Shown: positions 1 through 8,915, numbered from the stretch's first letter. The stretch: DNA of 64,000 nt from an uncultured Oscillospiraceae bacterium (GCA_910585815.1 CAJUFJ010000008.1:10152-74151), one strand, 5' to 3'. The notes: generated by a model from the sequence alone, not told the origin. Program-made: numbers and translations.

Positions 1-468
1 CTTGTTGCCGTACTTCTCCCGCAGGGCCTCGAAGGTGGCGTTGTAGTCGGAGTTGTCCTCGTCGGTCTTGGAGATGTAGATGAAGCGGGGCATGTTCCGC
101 TCCTCGCAGAACTTCCAGGCCTTCTCCAGGCCCACGGAGATGCCGTCCTTGGCGGAGCAGACAATGATGGCCGCGTCGGCGGCCCGGAGGGCCTCCATCA
201 CCTCGCCGGAGAAGTCGAAGCCGCCCGGGGTGTCCAGTACGTTAATCTTGCAGCCCTTGAACTCCACGGGGGCCACGGCCAGGGAGATGGAAATCTGGCG
301 CTTGACCTCCTCGGGGTCGTAGTCGCAGACGGTGTTGCCGTCGGTGGCCTTGCCCATACGGTCGATGGCCTTGGTCATGTACAGCAGGCTCTCAGCCAGG
401 GCGGTCTTGCCGCTGCCGCCATGTCCGATCAGGGCCACGTTGCGGATGTTTTGTACAGAATAGCTCAT
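1..468 (-). CDS. Elongation factor G-like GTPase (N-terminal part)
   Basis: The first 156 codons of a translational GTPase are visible; the gene runs off the left edge. The P-loop reads GHGGSGKT (residues 15-22), switch II is DTPG (79-82), and a G4-like SKTD is at 133-136. The GHGGSGKT variant, in place of AHIDAGKT, is typical of the EF-G2/FusA-like paralogues of Clostridia rather than the housekeeping EF-G, so it may act in an auxiliary translation role. The ATG start has an AAGGAG site 11 nt upstream and a consensus promoter further up. The family call is firm; the paralogue assignment is inferred from the P-loop. Confidence 0.85.
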   Translation of the reverse strand, partial: MSYSVQNIRNVALIGHGGSGKTALAESLLYMTKAIDRMGKATDGNTVCDYDPEEVKRQISISLAVAPVEFKGCKINVLDTPGGFDFSGEVMEALRAADAAIIVCSAKDGISVGLEKAWKFCEERNMPRFIYISKTDEDNSDYNATFEALREKYGNK

Positions 469-542
469 AGTTGGTTCCACTCCTTATCGTTTGGTATCGC
501 CCCGGACAAATTCCGGTCATTGGGCGTTACACGCTGTTTGTC

Positions 543-571
543 ATTATACACTAAATTCCTTTCGGTGACAA
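543..571 (-). promoter_or_regulatory. Sigma-A promoter of the EF-G-like gene
   Basis: On the minus strand, TTGTCA (571-566) and TATAAT (548-543) are separated by 17 bp, about 75 nt upstream of the start codon. Confidence 0.7.
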
Positions 572-601
572 CTGTTTTTTTGAGGGATTTTGGCCGAGGA
601 C

Positions 602-637
602 AAAAAAGGCCCTCCGCGCAGGGCGGAGAGCCTTTTT
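602..637 (-). terminator. Rho-independent terminator of the sigma/anti-sigma operon
   Basis: A GGCTCTCCGC/GCGGAGGGCC hairpin followed by six T on the minus strand lies directly after the anti-sigma stop codon. T-runs on both sides mean it could also work in the other direction. Confidence 0.85.
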
Positions 638-638
638 A

Positions 639-1466
639 TCAATGATTCTGCTGTAAAATCATCAGGTTATACTGGACCTCCGCCTCTGGAGCGGAGCATC
701 GTTCGGCGGTGACGCCGATACCCTGCTCCTGGGCAAGGCGCTCGATCTGGTCCAGAATCTCCAGCGGCAGGTTCCAATAGATGCTTCCCTGCCGGTCGTC
801 CGTGGGCGTTACCGCCGTCTCCGGGGGGATCAGCTCCACCGCCCCCTCGGGCATACGCTCCAAGGTCGTCGTGCCATACACCAGGGACCTATCACTGTCC
901 AGGCCCTCCGCGGCGGGATTGGGAGCAGCCTTCTGCATCTCACCCTCCCCCGGCGCGGCATATGCGGCAATCTGGGGGGCGTCACCCGTCTCCGGGTCAG
1001 CCAGGGCGGCGTTCACCCGAGGGCCATCCCCGTCCCTGCGCAGGGACTCCTGGGCGGAGATATCCGCGTATTCCTCCACAACATCCCGGTTGAAGCTGCG
1101 GACCGTCAGCATCCACTTATCCTGCTCCTGGTGTTGGGAAACTCCATACAGCCCCGCCACCAGCACCAGACAGGCAGCCAGCCCGGCCAGCGCCCGGACC
1201 TGGGGGCGCTTGAACAGGGGGATCACCTTGGGCCGCGCCTCCTCCCGGATGCGGTCCATCACGCCCTGGGTGAAGCCCTCGGGGACCTCCATCTCCTCCA
1301 GCTCAGGGAAAGCCCCTTGGAGCGCAGCCAGCTGCGCTCCCACTGCCCGGCAGCCCGGGCAGATTGCCAGATGCTCCTCCAGCTCCCGCTCCTCCTCACC
1401 GGTCAGAGCCCCGTCCAGCCGCGCGGAGAGCAATTCCAGATATTTGTCACAGGACATGGGTGTCAC
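639..1466 (-). CDS. Membrane anti-sigma factor with zinc-finger ZAS motif
   Basis: A 275-residue protein with an N-terminal anti-sigma zinc-binding motif (H32, C36 and C39 in HLAICPGC), one membrane helix at about 90-109, and an extracellular C-terminal region. Proteins of this kind hold their partner ECF sigma factor inactive at the membrane. The GTG start overlaps the sigma stop codon (GTGA), giving translational coupling. An ATG three codons downstream (1457) lies 11 nt after a GGAGG and is an equally good start. It forms an operon with the sigma gene just upstream. Confidence 0.85.
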   Translation of the reverse strand: MTPMSCDKYLELLSARLDGALTGEEERELEEHLAICPGCRAVGAQLAALQGAFPELEEMEVPEGFTQGVMDRIREEARPKVIPLFKRPQVRALAGLAACLVLVAGLYGVSQHQEQDKWMLTVRSFNRDVVEEYADISAQESLRRDGDGPRVNAALADPETGDAPQIAAYAAPGEGEMQKAAPNPAAEGLDSDRSLVYGTTTLERMPEGAVELIPPETAVTPTDDRQGSIYWNLPLEILDQIERLAQEQGIGVTAERCSAPEAEVQYNLMILQQNH

Positions 1467-2077
1467 CCCCTCCCTTTTTTCTCGTTCAACGGTTTAGACG
1501 GCCCATGTTCAAAAAAGTTCCCGTCCTCCAGCAAAATTTTTCTTAAATTCAGCCGGGCCCGGGCGATGCGGGACTTTACCGTCCCCAGGTCGATGTCCAG
1601 GGCCTGGGCAATTTCCTGATAGCTCAGGCCGGACAGCTCCCGGAGGACCAGCGCCCGCCGCTGCCAGTCGGGCAGCTTTTCCAGCCCCCGGGCCAGGGCC
1701 TTTCCCCGCTCTGACCGCTCCAACAGGCGCTGGGGGTCGCTCTCCCGGTCGGCAGGCTCGGCCCAGCCAGCCTCCTCGTCGTCCAGCGACACCGCCGGGG
1801 CCACCTCCTCCCGGCGCTTCTGCTTCCGCAGGTGGTCGATGCACACATTTGTGGTCAGGCGGTACACCCAGGTGGCAAAGCTGCTCTCCCCCTGGAAGGA
1901 GGCCAGCCCCTGCCAGGCCTTCACAAAGGCCTCCTGTGCCAGGTCTGCCGCCTCCTCCCGGTCGTTCACCAGCCGCAGGGCCAAAGAAAAAACCTTATTT
2001 TGATTGTCCAGCACCAGCTGCTCAAAGGCGCTCTGGTCGCCAGCTTTCGCTTTCTCTACCAGCTCCCGGTCCGGCAT
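1463..2077 (-). CDS. ECF-type sigma-70 family sigma factor
   Basis: A 204-residue sigma factor with region 2 (the DLAQEAFVKAW helix near residue 58) and a region 4 helix-turn-helix (LSYQEIAQALDIDLGTVKSR) at the C-terminus, so it recruits RNA polymerase to a dedicated set of promoters. The chosen ATG at 2077 has a textbook AGGAGGTGA site. The longer reading frame upstream only translates a dispersed repeat. Its 3' end overlaps the anti-sigma gene by 4 nt. The closest general resemblance is to the SigW group, but the regulon cannot be read from this window. Confidence 0.9.
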   Translation of the reverse strand: MPDRELVEKAKAGDQSAFEQLVLDNQNKVFSLALRLVNDREEAADLAQEAFVKAWQGLASFQGESSFATWVYRLTTNVCIDHLRKQKRREEVAPAVSLDDEEAGWAEPADRESDPQRLLERSERGKALARGLEKLPDWQRRALVLRELSGLSYQEIAQALDIDLGTVKSRIARARLNLRKILLEDGNFFEHGPSKPLNEKKGRG

Positions 2078-2117
2078 AGCTTCACCTCCTTCGTCTTTCG
2101 TCCCGCCCGCAGGCGGC

Positions 2118-2226
2118 AAGGCTCCCTCCCTGAGGGAGCTGTCAGCGAAGCTGACTGAGGGAGTCACCCCCGGACTCCCTCCGACACGGCTTCGCCGTGC
2201 CACCTCCCTCTAAGAGGGAGGCTTTT
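2118..2226. repeat. Dispersed double-hairpin repeat, family A
   Basis: About 110 bp with outer arms GGCTCCCTC/GAGGGAGGC and internal GTCAGC/GCTGAC and CGGCTTCGCCG hairpins. Related copies are at 15443-15573 and 19508-19625. Confidence 0.8.
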
Positions 2227-2246
2227 CCCTGCGGGGGACGCAGGTC

Positions 2247-3215
2247 TCAACACAAATCCCGCTTAATTCCCTTGGTCACCCGGTACACGTCCTCCAGGGT
2301 AGTGATCTTCACGATCTGCTCCTTATAATACCCCGCGTGGGGGACGCCTTTCAGATACCAGGCGTACTGCTTCCGGGCCTCTAGGCAGGCGATCTTCTCC
2401 CCCTTGTTTTTTGCCGCCATCTCGAATTGACGGACGGCGGTGTCGCACCGCTCGGCCAGGGGCGGCAGCTCCGGGATGGGCTCGCCGTTCAGGGCCGCCC
2501 GGCACTGGGCAAACAGCCAGGGGTTGCCGAACACCCCCCGGCCGATCATGGCCATGTCCGCCCCGGTGTATTTCAGGATGCGGAGGGCGTCCTCCCCCTT
2601 GAACACATCCCCGTTGGCAATCACTGGTATTTTTACCGTCTTCTTCACTTCCCGAATCCAGTCCCAGTTGGCCGTCCCGGAGTACATCTGCACCTTGGTC
2701 CGGCCGTGGACGGCCACCGCCGCTACGCCGGCTTCCTCCATGGCCTTTGCGAACTCCACACAGTTGATGGACCCCTTGTCCCAACCCAAGCGGAACTTTA
2801 CCGTCACCGGGCACTTCGCCCCCCGGATGACGGCCTCGGCTACCTTCACGGCCAGGTCCGGGTTCTTCATCAGGCCGGAGCCGTCCCCGGAGTTGGCCAC
2901 CTTGGGGACGGGACAGCCCATGTTGATGTCGATGATGTCCGCCCCGGACACCTCATGGGCGATGGCCGCCCCCTCCTCCATACAGACAGGGTCGCTGCCG
3001 AAGATTTGGGCGGCGGCGGGGGTCTCGTCCTCCCCCATTTGCAGAAGGGGGATGGACTTCTTATCCTGATAGCACAGGGCCTTGGCGCTAACCATCTCGG
3101 TGCAGGTCAGCCCCGCCCCCTGCTCCCGGCAGATGGTGCGGAAGGCCATGTCCGTCACCCCGGCCATAGGGCCCAGGGCCAGGGGCGTTTCGATTGTGAT
3201 TCCTCCGATGGTCAT
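2247..3215 (-). CDS. dusB: tRNA-dihydrouridine synthase, DusB-like
   Basis: A 322-residue FMN enzyme that reduces uridines in the tRNA D-loop. It has the TIM-barrel start LALGPMAGVTD, the catalytic cysteine C101 in DINMGCPVPK, the VKFRLGW strand and a C-terminal four-helix region (KQYAWYLKGVPHA). Length and motifs match the bacterial DusB group well. The gene is monocistronic here, separated from the sigma operon by a repeat. The start at 3215 is supported by the conserved N-terminus, although its ribosome site is weak. Confidence 0.93.
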   Translation of the reverse strand: MTIGGITIETPLALGPMAGVTDMAFRTICREQGAGLTCTEMVSAKALCYQDKKSIPLLQMGEDETPAAAQIFGSDPVCMEEGAAIAHEVSGADIIDINMGCPVPKVANSGDGSGLMKNPDLAVKVAEAVIRGAKCPVTVKFRLGWDKGSINCVEFAKAMEEAGVAAVAVHGRTKVQMYSGTANWDWIREVKKTVKIPVIANGDVFKGEDALRILKYTGADMAMIGRGVFGNPWLFAQCRAALNGEPIPELPPLAERCDTAVRQFEMAAKNKGEKIACLEARKQYAWYLKGVPHAGYYKEQIVKITTLEDVYRVTKGIKRDLC

Positions 3216-3233
3216 TGCATATCCCTCGCATCA

Positions 3234-3358
3234 TGTAGGGCGCGACGACCTCGGCGCGCCGTAAATTCGTAAATTGTGATAACGGGGCGCCGGGTCGTCG
3301 CCCCCTACACCCCTAATTGGAGCATCCAACCTTGGGCGGCCACAGGCCGCCCCTACAA
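3234..3358. repeat. Palindromic GC-rich repeats
   Basis: A unit bounded by TGTAGGGCGCGACGACC and its near-complement GGTCGTCGCCCCCTACA (3234-3309) is followed by a short GGGCGGCC/GGCCGCCC palindrome. The first unit recurs at 59721-59802. Confidence 0.75.
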
Positions 3359-3446
3359 AGTTTAACCATTGTATCATGTCTCTTTGATGTTGACAAGGCC
3401 GCTTTCACCCGGTAAAATGAAAAAAACTCAATTAGGAGAGAGTGTC

Positions 3447-4643
3447 ATGGAATTAAACGCATTACGCGCCGCCCTGCGGGGCATATCCGCCTATCGGGAT
3501 TTGACCACCACCCCCGTTCTCAGCGGCATCTGGATGCTGCTGGACGCCCTGCACCAGAAAAACGGGGAGGAGGCTCTGGAATGCTACGTGTCCCGGTTCC
3601 ACGCCCTGCGCAGCGACGGCTATGAGGGACTGGGCGACTGGCTTTGGGACCATCTGCGGTACACCGAGAGCCCCTACTCCCGGCTCATTGACCAGGGGAA
3701 GTCCGACCCCGCCCTGGAGAACGCCGCCCGGCGGGACATCGACACCCTGGTCCTGCTGGCCGAGACCGACTGCGACCGCTTTATCGACGCCATGAAGCCC
3801 CTGCTGGGCAACGAGTTTGCCCCGGTGCTGGCCGGGCTTCCCCGGTGGCGGGCGGCGGCCCCCTTCGACTTCGACAGCCTGACCCAGTTCTACCGGGACC
3901 ACGGGGCGGGGCTGTTCGCCAAATACCGGGCCTTTCTGTGGGAGGACGGCAGTCTGGTGCCGGTGGCCGATCCCGACTGCCCCAAGCCGGAGGACCTGCT
4001 GGGCTACGAGCACCAGCGGGGCCAGGTGGAGCAGAACACCCGGCTGATGATTGCCGGCCGTCAGGCCAACAACGTCCTCCTCTTTGGCGACGGCGGCACC
4101 GGCAAGTCGGCCACGGTGAAGTCCATGCTCCACCTGCCCGGCACGGAGGACCTGCGGCTCATTGAGGTGGAGAAGGAAAACCTCACCGGGATGCCCCAGC
4201 TTATCCGCTCCCTGGCCGGGCGGCGGCAGAAGTTTATCCTGTTCATCGACGACCTGGCTTTCGACCAGGACGACAAGACCTATTCCGCCCTGAAGACCAT
4301 TCTGGAGGGCACCCTGGAGAAGCGGCCCGCCAATGTGGCCATCTACGCTACCTCCAACCGGCGGCATCTGGTGCGCCAGACCTTCGCTGACCGGGCCGGG
4401 GACGAAGTGGACACCTTTGAGACCATCTCGGAGAAGACCGCTCTGGCCGAGCGGTTCGGCCTGCGCATCCCCTACCTGACCATGAACAAGGCGGGCTACC
4501 TGGCCCTGGTGGACCATCTCGCCGCCCAGGCGGGTATCTCCATGGACCGGGACGCCCTCCACGCCCAGGCCATGACCTGGGAGATTCGCCACGCGGGGCG
4601 CACCCCCAGAGTGGCAAGGCAGTTTGTGGCCAGCCTGATGTAA
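3447..4643 (+). CDS. DUF815-family AAA-type ATPase
   Basis: A 398-residue protein with Walker A GDGGTGKS (214-221), Walker B FILFIDDL (263-270), a sensor segment (AIYATSNRRH) and a C-terminal TPRVARQF helix, matching the DUF815 family of AAA-like ATPases. The first 180 residues are helical and lack recognisable motifs. The biochemical role of the family is not established. The ATG at 3447 follows TTAGGAGAG at a sensible distance; the longer frame upstream has no RBS. A small unknown gene follows 16 nt downstream, probably co-transcribed. Confidence 0.88.
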   Translation: MELNALRAALRGISAYRDLTTTPVLSGIWMLLDALHQKNGEEALECYVSRFHALRSDGYEGLGDWLWDHLRYTESPYSRLIDQGKSDPALENAARRDIDTLVLLAETDCDRFIDAMKPLLGNEFAPVLAGLPRWRAAAPFDFDSLTQFYRDHGAGLFAKYRAFLWEDGSLVPVADPDCPKPEDLLGYEHQRGQVEQNTRLMIAGRQANNVLLFGDGGTGKSATVKSMLHLPGTEDLRLIEVEKENLTGMPQLIRSLAGRRQKFILFIDDLAFDQDDKTYSALKTILEGTLEKRPANVAIYATSNRRHLVRQTFADRAGDEVDTFETISEKTALAERFGLRIPYLTMNKAGYLALVDHLAAQAGISMDRDALHAQAMTWEIRHAGRTPRVARQFVASLM

Positions 4644-4659
4644 AAAGAGGGGTATCCAT

Positions 4660-4962
4660 ATGAAAAACGTTGTACTCAGCGCGGATGGGGACCGGATGGT
4701 CTACTCTGTGCCTGACGCAGTTGCTGACCAGCTGGAGGACTACTGCATGGAGTTCTGCTGCCATTGGCTGCCGGAAAGCCCCCACGCGCAGCGATATCGG
4801 ATCAACGGCGTTTTATGCTACAACGAGACGGACTTTATCGACTACCTGAACCGCTGGATATTTCCCGAACAGCCGTCTGTGCTGGTGGAAAACCTGGGCT
4901 GGATCGAATTTGACCAGCCCCTGCCCGAGCCCTATGGGAACTGCCCGCAGTTCAATTTCTGA
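4660..4962 (+). CDS. Conserved-looking hypothetical protein, 100 residues
   Basis: Small acidic protein with no signal peptide or membrane helix, four cysteines (including CMEFCC near residue 30) and an aromatic C-terminal half (YLNRWIFPEQ). I do not recognise the family. It starts 16 nt after the DUF815 ATPase with AGAGGGG upstream, so it is probably the second gene of that operon. Coding potential is supported by position, RBS and typical codon use. Confidence 0.65.
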   Translation: MKNVVLSADGDRMVYSVPDAVADQLEDYCMEFCCHWLPESPHAQRYRINGVLCYNETDFIDYLNRWIFPEQPSVLVENLGWIEFDQPLPEPYGNCPQFNF

Positions 4963-4965
4963 CAC

Positions 4966-4997
4966 TTGACAGGCCGCGCTGACCATGCTATTATAAT
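4966..4997 (+). promoter_or_regulatory. Promoter of the TetR gene
   Basis: TTGACA (4966-4971) is followed after 17 bp by TATTAT (4989-4994), with a TATAAT overlapping it. The operator begins within the -10 region. Confidence 0.75.
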
Positions 4998-5016
4998 ACA
5001 GACCGTCGGTCTGTAT
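4996..5016. promoter_or_regulatory. TetR-family operator 1
   Basis: A perfect 21-bp palindrome with arms ATACAGACCG and CGGTCTGTAT around one central base, overlapping the end of the -10 and the start point. This is ideal placement for autorepression. A related palindrome lies before the MFS gene. Confidence 0.85.
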
Positions 5017-5034
5017 CTAGAGAGGGGGAACTTT

Positions 5035-5670
5035 ATGGCCCGGAACAAGCACCCGGAGCAGACCGTACAGCTCATTCTGGACACCGCATCCACCCTCTTT
5101 CTCCAAAAGGGCTACGACAAAACCACCCTCCAGGACATTATCAACGCCACCAAGCTGTCCAAGGGGGCCATCTACCACCATTTCGCCTCCAAGGAGGCCA
5201 TCCTCATTGCCGTGGTGGACCGGATGGGGGAGTTTAACAGCTCCGTCCTGGCCCAGGTCCGGGACAGAAAGGGCCTTACCGGGGCGGAGAAGCTGCGGGA
5301 GATGTTCCGCACCTCCATGACCCTGTCCTTCCAGGGGAAAATCCTGCACATGCTGCCCTTCCTCATTGAGAATCCCAAGTTTATGGCCCTGCAAATGCAG
5401 AGCATTCTGGGGGAGGCCGCCCCCAACTACATCCTCCCCATCCTGCGGGAGGGCATCGCCGACGGCTCCATCCAGGCCGAGCACCCGGAGGAGCTGTCCG
5501 AGGTGCTGCTGATCCTGTCCGACCTGTGGCTCCACCCCATCCTCCGGCCCAGCACGCCGGAGCAGGTCCGGGCCCGGTGTGCCTTCTTCAACCAGCTCAC
5601 CCGGCAGTACGGCTTTGAACTGCTGGACGAGGACCTGATTGAGGCGATGGCAGAGTTTTCCCGGACTTGA
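5035..5670 (+). CDS. TetR/AcrR-family transcriptional repressor
   Basis: A 211-residue regulator with the N-terminal TetR helix-turn-helix (TTLQDIINATKLSKGAIYHH, about residues 31-50) and a helical ligand-binding half. Such proteins usually repress a neighbouring efflux gene until a drug binds. Its own promoter carries a perfect palindrome, and the downstream MFS gene has a similar site, so it probably controls both. The ATG at 5035 follows AGAGGGGG; the frame upstream only reads through the promoter. Confidence 0.9.
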   Translation: MARNKHPEQTVQLILDTASTLFLQKGYDKTTLQDIINATKLSKGAIYHHFASKEAILIAVVDRMGEFNSSVLAQVRDRKGLTGAEKLREMFRTSMTLSFQGKILHMLPFLIENPKFMALQMQSILGEAAPNYILPILREGIADGSIQAEHPEELSEVLLILSDLWLHPILRPSTPEQVRARCAFFNQLTRQYGFELLDEDLIEAMAEFSRT

Positions 5671-5686
5671 TTCCCCCCGCAGGGGC

Positions 5687-5871
5687 AAGCCTCCTTTTGA
5701 AAGGAGGTGCCCCAGTGGGCACACTGGGGCGGAGGATTGTATTTCGCCGTAGGCGAAATGTATGAAATAAACAAGGTTTGCAAAACTTTGTTTACTTCGT
5801 ATGTTTTGCTTCGCAAAACGCAATCCTCAGTCAGCCTGCGGCTGACAGCCCCTTTCCAAAGGGGCCTTTGG
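5687..5871. repeat. Dispersed repeat, family C
   Basis: Outer arms AAGCCTCCTTTTGAAAGG and CCTTTCCAAAGGGG enclose several small hairpins. It fills the gap between the TetR and MFS genes. The first part is nearly identical to the end of the window (63947-64000). Confidence 0.75.
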
Positions 5872-5884
5872 AGTAAACCTGCCC

Positions 5885-5927
5885 TTGGGCAGTTTTATTT
5901 GCCCTATATACAAACCGACGGTCGGTT
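5885..5927 (+). promoter_or_regulatory. MFS promoter with TetR-like operator 2
   Basis: TTGGGC (5885-5890) and TATACA (5907-5912), 16 bp apart, form a likely promoter. The palindrome AACCGACGGTCGGTT (5913-5927) follows at the start point and shares its ACCG/CGGT core with operator 1. Confidence 0.7.
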
Positions 5928-5949
5928 CTATTATGAAAGGAGTATCACT

Positions 5950-7188
5950 ATGGAAACACAAAAAAGCGCCCTGTTCACCCGGGATTTTACCTTGGTGGTC
6001 ATTGGGCAGATCATCTCCCTCTTTGGAAACGCCATCCTTCACTTCGCCCTGCCCCTGTACCTGCTGCGGGAGACGGGCTCCATCACCCTGTTCGGGGTGG
6101 TGAACGCCTGTTCCTTCCTGCCCATGATCCTCATGGGTCCCATCGGCGGCACGGCGGCGGACCGGGTCCACAAGGGCCGCATCATGGTGGGGCTGGACTT
6201 TCTCACCGCCGGACTGACAGTATGTTTCTGCCTGCTGTGGGGCAAGGCCCCGCTGGTGCCCCTGGTGATCGGCACGCTGATGCTCCTTTACGCCATCGCC
6301 GGGGCCTACCAGCCGGCGGTCCAGGCCAGCCTGCCCCTGCTGCTCCCTCCAGACCGGCTCACCCAGGGCAACGCGGTGATTAACATGGTGGCCACCCTGG
6401 CCAACCTGCTGGGCCCCGCCCTGGGGGGCGTCATTTTCGGGCTGTGGGGGCTGGCCCCCATTCTCACCATCGGCGGGGTCTGCTTTTTCTGCTCGGCGGT
6501 GATGGAGCTTTTCATCCGCGTCCCCCACGAGAAGCGCCCCCGGTCCGCCGGGGTGCTGGCCACGGTGGGCCAGGACCTGGGGGAGAGCTGGCGGTATATC
6601 TCCCGGGAACAGCCGATCTTTCTGCGAGTGACCCTGGTGCTGTCCGCCTTCAACCTGATTTTGTCGGCAGTGATGATTGTGGGCATCCCCGCCATTGTGG
6701 CCCAGGTGCTGGACATGAGCGACGCCTACCTGGGCCTGACCCAGGCGGTCATGGGGTTTGGGGGCCTGCTGGGCGGACTGCTGGCCGGGGTGCTGGGTCC
6801 ACGGCTGAAGCCCCGGCACGGGTCGCTGTGCCTGCTGGCCTGCGCCGGGGTGGCGGGTTTTATGGGGCTTGCCGTCCTCCCCGGGGTACCCGCGGCGGTG
6901 AGCTACTGGCTGATTACCGGGATGGCCATGGCTGCCATGGCCGCCGCCATGCTGTTTACTGTGGTGATGCTCACCCTGGTCCAGGCCCAGGTGCCCGGCC
7001 AGCTGCTGGGCAAGGTGATTGCCTGCATCCAGGCGGTGGCCAACTGCGCATCCCCTCTGGGGCAGGCGGGATACGGCATCCTGTTCGACCGCCTGTCTCC
7101 CTGGGCGGTGCTGATGGGTGCGGCCATCCTGTCCGCGCTGGTGGCCCTGCGATCCCGGCGGGTGTTCCAGGCGCTGGAAGCGGATTGA
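5950..7188 (+). CDS. MFS efflux transporter (DHA3-like)
   Basis: A 412-residue membrane protein with about 12 hydrophobic segments and the N-domain motif GGTAADRVHKGRIMV, fitting the drug:H+ antiporter-3 group of the major facilitator superfamily (the macrolide-efflux type). It probably exports a toxic compound sensed by the upstream TetR protein, whose operator is duplicated in front of this gene. The ATG at 5950 follows AAAGGAG. The substrate cannot be predicted. The gene ends at a strong bidirectional terminator. Confidence 0.88.
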   Translation: METQKSALFTRDFTLVVIGQIISLFGNAILHFALPLYLLRETGSITLFGVVNACSFLPMILMGPIGGTAADRVHKGRIMVGLDFLTAGLTVCFCLLWGKAPLVPLVIGTLMLLYAIAGAYQPAVQASLPLLLPPDRLTQGNAVINMVATLANLLGPALGGVIFGLWGLAPILTIGGVCFFCSAVMELFIRVPHEKRPRSAGVLATVGQDLGESWRYISREQPIFLRVTLVLSAFNLILSAVMIVGIPAIVAQVLDMSDAYLGLTQAVMGFGGLLGGLLAGVLGPRLKPRHGSLCLLACAGVAGFMGLAVLPGVPAAVSYWLITGMAMAAMAAAMLFTVVMLTLVQAQVPGQLLGKVIACIQAVANCASPLGQAGYGILFDRLSPWAVLMGAAILSALVALRSRRVFQALEAD

Positions 7189-7193
7189 CGGCA

Positions 7194-7223
7194 AAGGGGC
7201 CGGACAAAAGTCCGGCCCCTTCC
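7194..7223. terminator. Bidirectional terminator between convergent genes
   Basis: A GGGGCCGGAC/GTCCGGCCCC stem with an AAAA loop, placed between the MFS and TPR genes. Confidence 0.85.
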
Positions 7224-7232
7224 TGATTTCGG

Positions 7233-8903
7233 TTATTCCTCCAGCATACGCCGCCAGTGGTGCATCTTCTGGTGAAATTCCTCGCTCTCCCCCGGGAACC
7301 AGGACAGGGCACAGGCCAGGGCGTGCTCGAAGAAGCAGTAGTCGTGCTCCGGCACCCGGGTCTTCAGCAGGGACAGCACCCCCAGGGCCTGTTCCCGGTC
7401 GGCCAGTCCCTCCTTGGCCTGCCAGGCCAGCAGGGTGAGGGCGGGAATCACCGGCCAGTCCAGCTGGCCCAGGCAGATGCGGGTCAGCTCATAGGAGGGC
7501 AGCTTACCCCCGTAAACTATCAGCTCCGGGGAGGGCATCCGGCTGTCGTCCTTCCCCAGCTGAGCCAGCAGGCACACCGCGGCAAACTGCACCCGCAGCA
7601 GCCACTGGTCCGCCGGGATGCGCATGTCGCCGGGCTCAGGGGGATAGACCATGCAGCCGTACAGGTCATCAAAGGACAGCCCCTCGCACATCGACCCCGC
7701 CCGGTTGTACCACTCCCCCAGGTGGAAGGGGGACCGGGCCAGCTCCTTGACCCGCATCTGGGCGGCGTCACCGGGCCGCCCCACCACCGGACTGGCGTTG
7801 TGGTCCGGGCTGTAGTTCCACAGCCGCACCCCGTCGGGGATCAGGCTGCTGTCCAGGGGCGGGTCGGACACCGCGTTGACAACGAGGTGAACCCCGCCGG
7901 ACTTTTTGCCGTATTCCGTGACGGCCAGCCGCACGGCGTTGGCGGCGCTGGCTGCCTCCTCACAGCTGAGGATCAGCTTGACCTCCCCGCCGGTGCCCTT
8001 GGAAATAAAGTTGGGAATCATCTTCACAGTGGCGTCCCAGCTGGGTAAAAACCGCTCCACATAGGGAATCAGCTGCTCCTCCCGGGCCCACTGGCACAGC
8101 TCGCTCCCCCGCTGGTTCTCGGGCTTGGACGCGGCGCACAGCACCAGCCGCTCCAGCTCCACGGGGTTGCCGCTGTTCAACCAGCGGCAGAACAGCAGGG
8201 AGGGCTCCGCCCACTCCACATCCTGCTGGTCCCCCCGGTCGGTGACCAGGGCGTAGTACTCAATGGCCTTGGACAGGTTCCTCACCCGCAGGAAATAGTC
8301 GGCCAGGTCGTTGCAGGGGGCCAGATTCTTGGGATCGAGCTCCAGGCCCTCCTTCACATAGTCCTCCGCCCCCTCGGGGTCGTCCAGATCGAGACAGCAC
8401 ACGCCGGCAAAGGTGTAGCAGGAGGCCGCTTTATGCCGGGATATGCCCTCCTGGGCGGCCTTCAGGGCCTCCTCGTTCCGGCCCATGTGGCGCAGGAGGA
8501 TGCACTCGGCGGTGTAGCGGTTGGTGGCGTCCGGGCGGGGAGCGGTGTTGTCCCCCAGGGCCCGCAGGGCGTTGAGGCAGCCGTCCCACACCCGCTGGCG
8601 CTGGACCGGCTCCAGAGGGTCCAGCACCTGGGTGAGCATGGCCACAAAGAGGCACACCGCCTCCTCCCCCGCCTTGTCCAGCAGGGCCTGGTTGCCCAGC
8701 CAACGCTCCGCCATGTCCATGTGGGACAGGTCCCGGGTCTGGATGGCGGTCCGGGCGAAGTGCTCCAAGGCCTCGGCCACCCGCCCCTGGTCCATCAGGA
8801 TTGAGGCCTCCCCCCAGGGGCCCTGGGGGCGGGGGACGGACCGGGTCTTCTCCCCCTGGCTGCCGGCGTTTCCGTTGTCTTTCTTTTTGAACAGTCCAAA
8901 CAT
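7233..8903 (-). CDS. TPR-containing protein, 556 residues
   Basis: Cytosolic protein beginning MFGLFKKKDN, with tetratricopeptide-like helices at about 35-240 (for example AALKAAQEGISRHKAASCYTFAGVC and the following GAEDYVKEGLELDPKNLAP). A C-terminal half of about 300 residues does not match a family I know. No catalytic motif is visible. It starts 12 nt after the CpXC gene with AGGAGGGG, so the two are one operon and may act together. TPR domains usually bind other proteins; the partner is unknown. Confidence 0.78.
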   Translation of the reverse strand: MFGLFKKKDNGNAGSQGEKTRSVPRPQGPWGEASILMDQGRVAEALEHFARTAIQTRDLSHMDMAERWLGNQALLDKAGEEAVCLFVAMLTQVLDPLEPVQRQRVWDGCLNALRALGDNTAPRPDATNRYTAECILLRHMGRNEEALKAAQEGISRHKAASCYTFAGVCCLDLDDPEGAEDYVKEGLELDPKNLAPCNDLADYFLRVRNLSKAIEYYALVTDRGDQQDVEWAEPSLLFCRWLNSGNPVELERLVLCAASKPENQRGSELCQWAREEQLIPYVERFLPSWDATVKMIPNFISKGTGGEVKLILSCEEAASAANAVRLAVTEYGKKSGGVHLVVNAVSDPPLDSSLIPDGVRLWNYSPDHNASPVVGRPGDAAQMRVKELARSPFHLGEWYNRAGSMCEGLSFDDLYGCMVYPPEPGDMRIPADQWLLRVQFAAVCLLAQLGKDDSRMPSPELIVYGGKLPSYELTRICLGQLDWPVIPALTLLAWQAKEGLADREQALGVLSLLKTRVPEHDYCFFEHALACALSWFPGESEEFHQKMHHWRRMLEE

Positions 8904-8915
8904 TCTTGTCCCCTC

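Noticed and set aside
4966..5034. Upstream extension of the TetR frame to 4966
   Set aside because: It would translate the -35, -10 and operator; the ATG at 5035 has the RBS.
5827..7194. A 455-codon frame opposite the MFS gene
   Set aside because: Gln/His/Gly/Pro-rich antisense product with no motif. The MFS protein is clear on the other strand.
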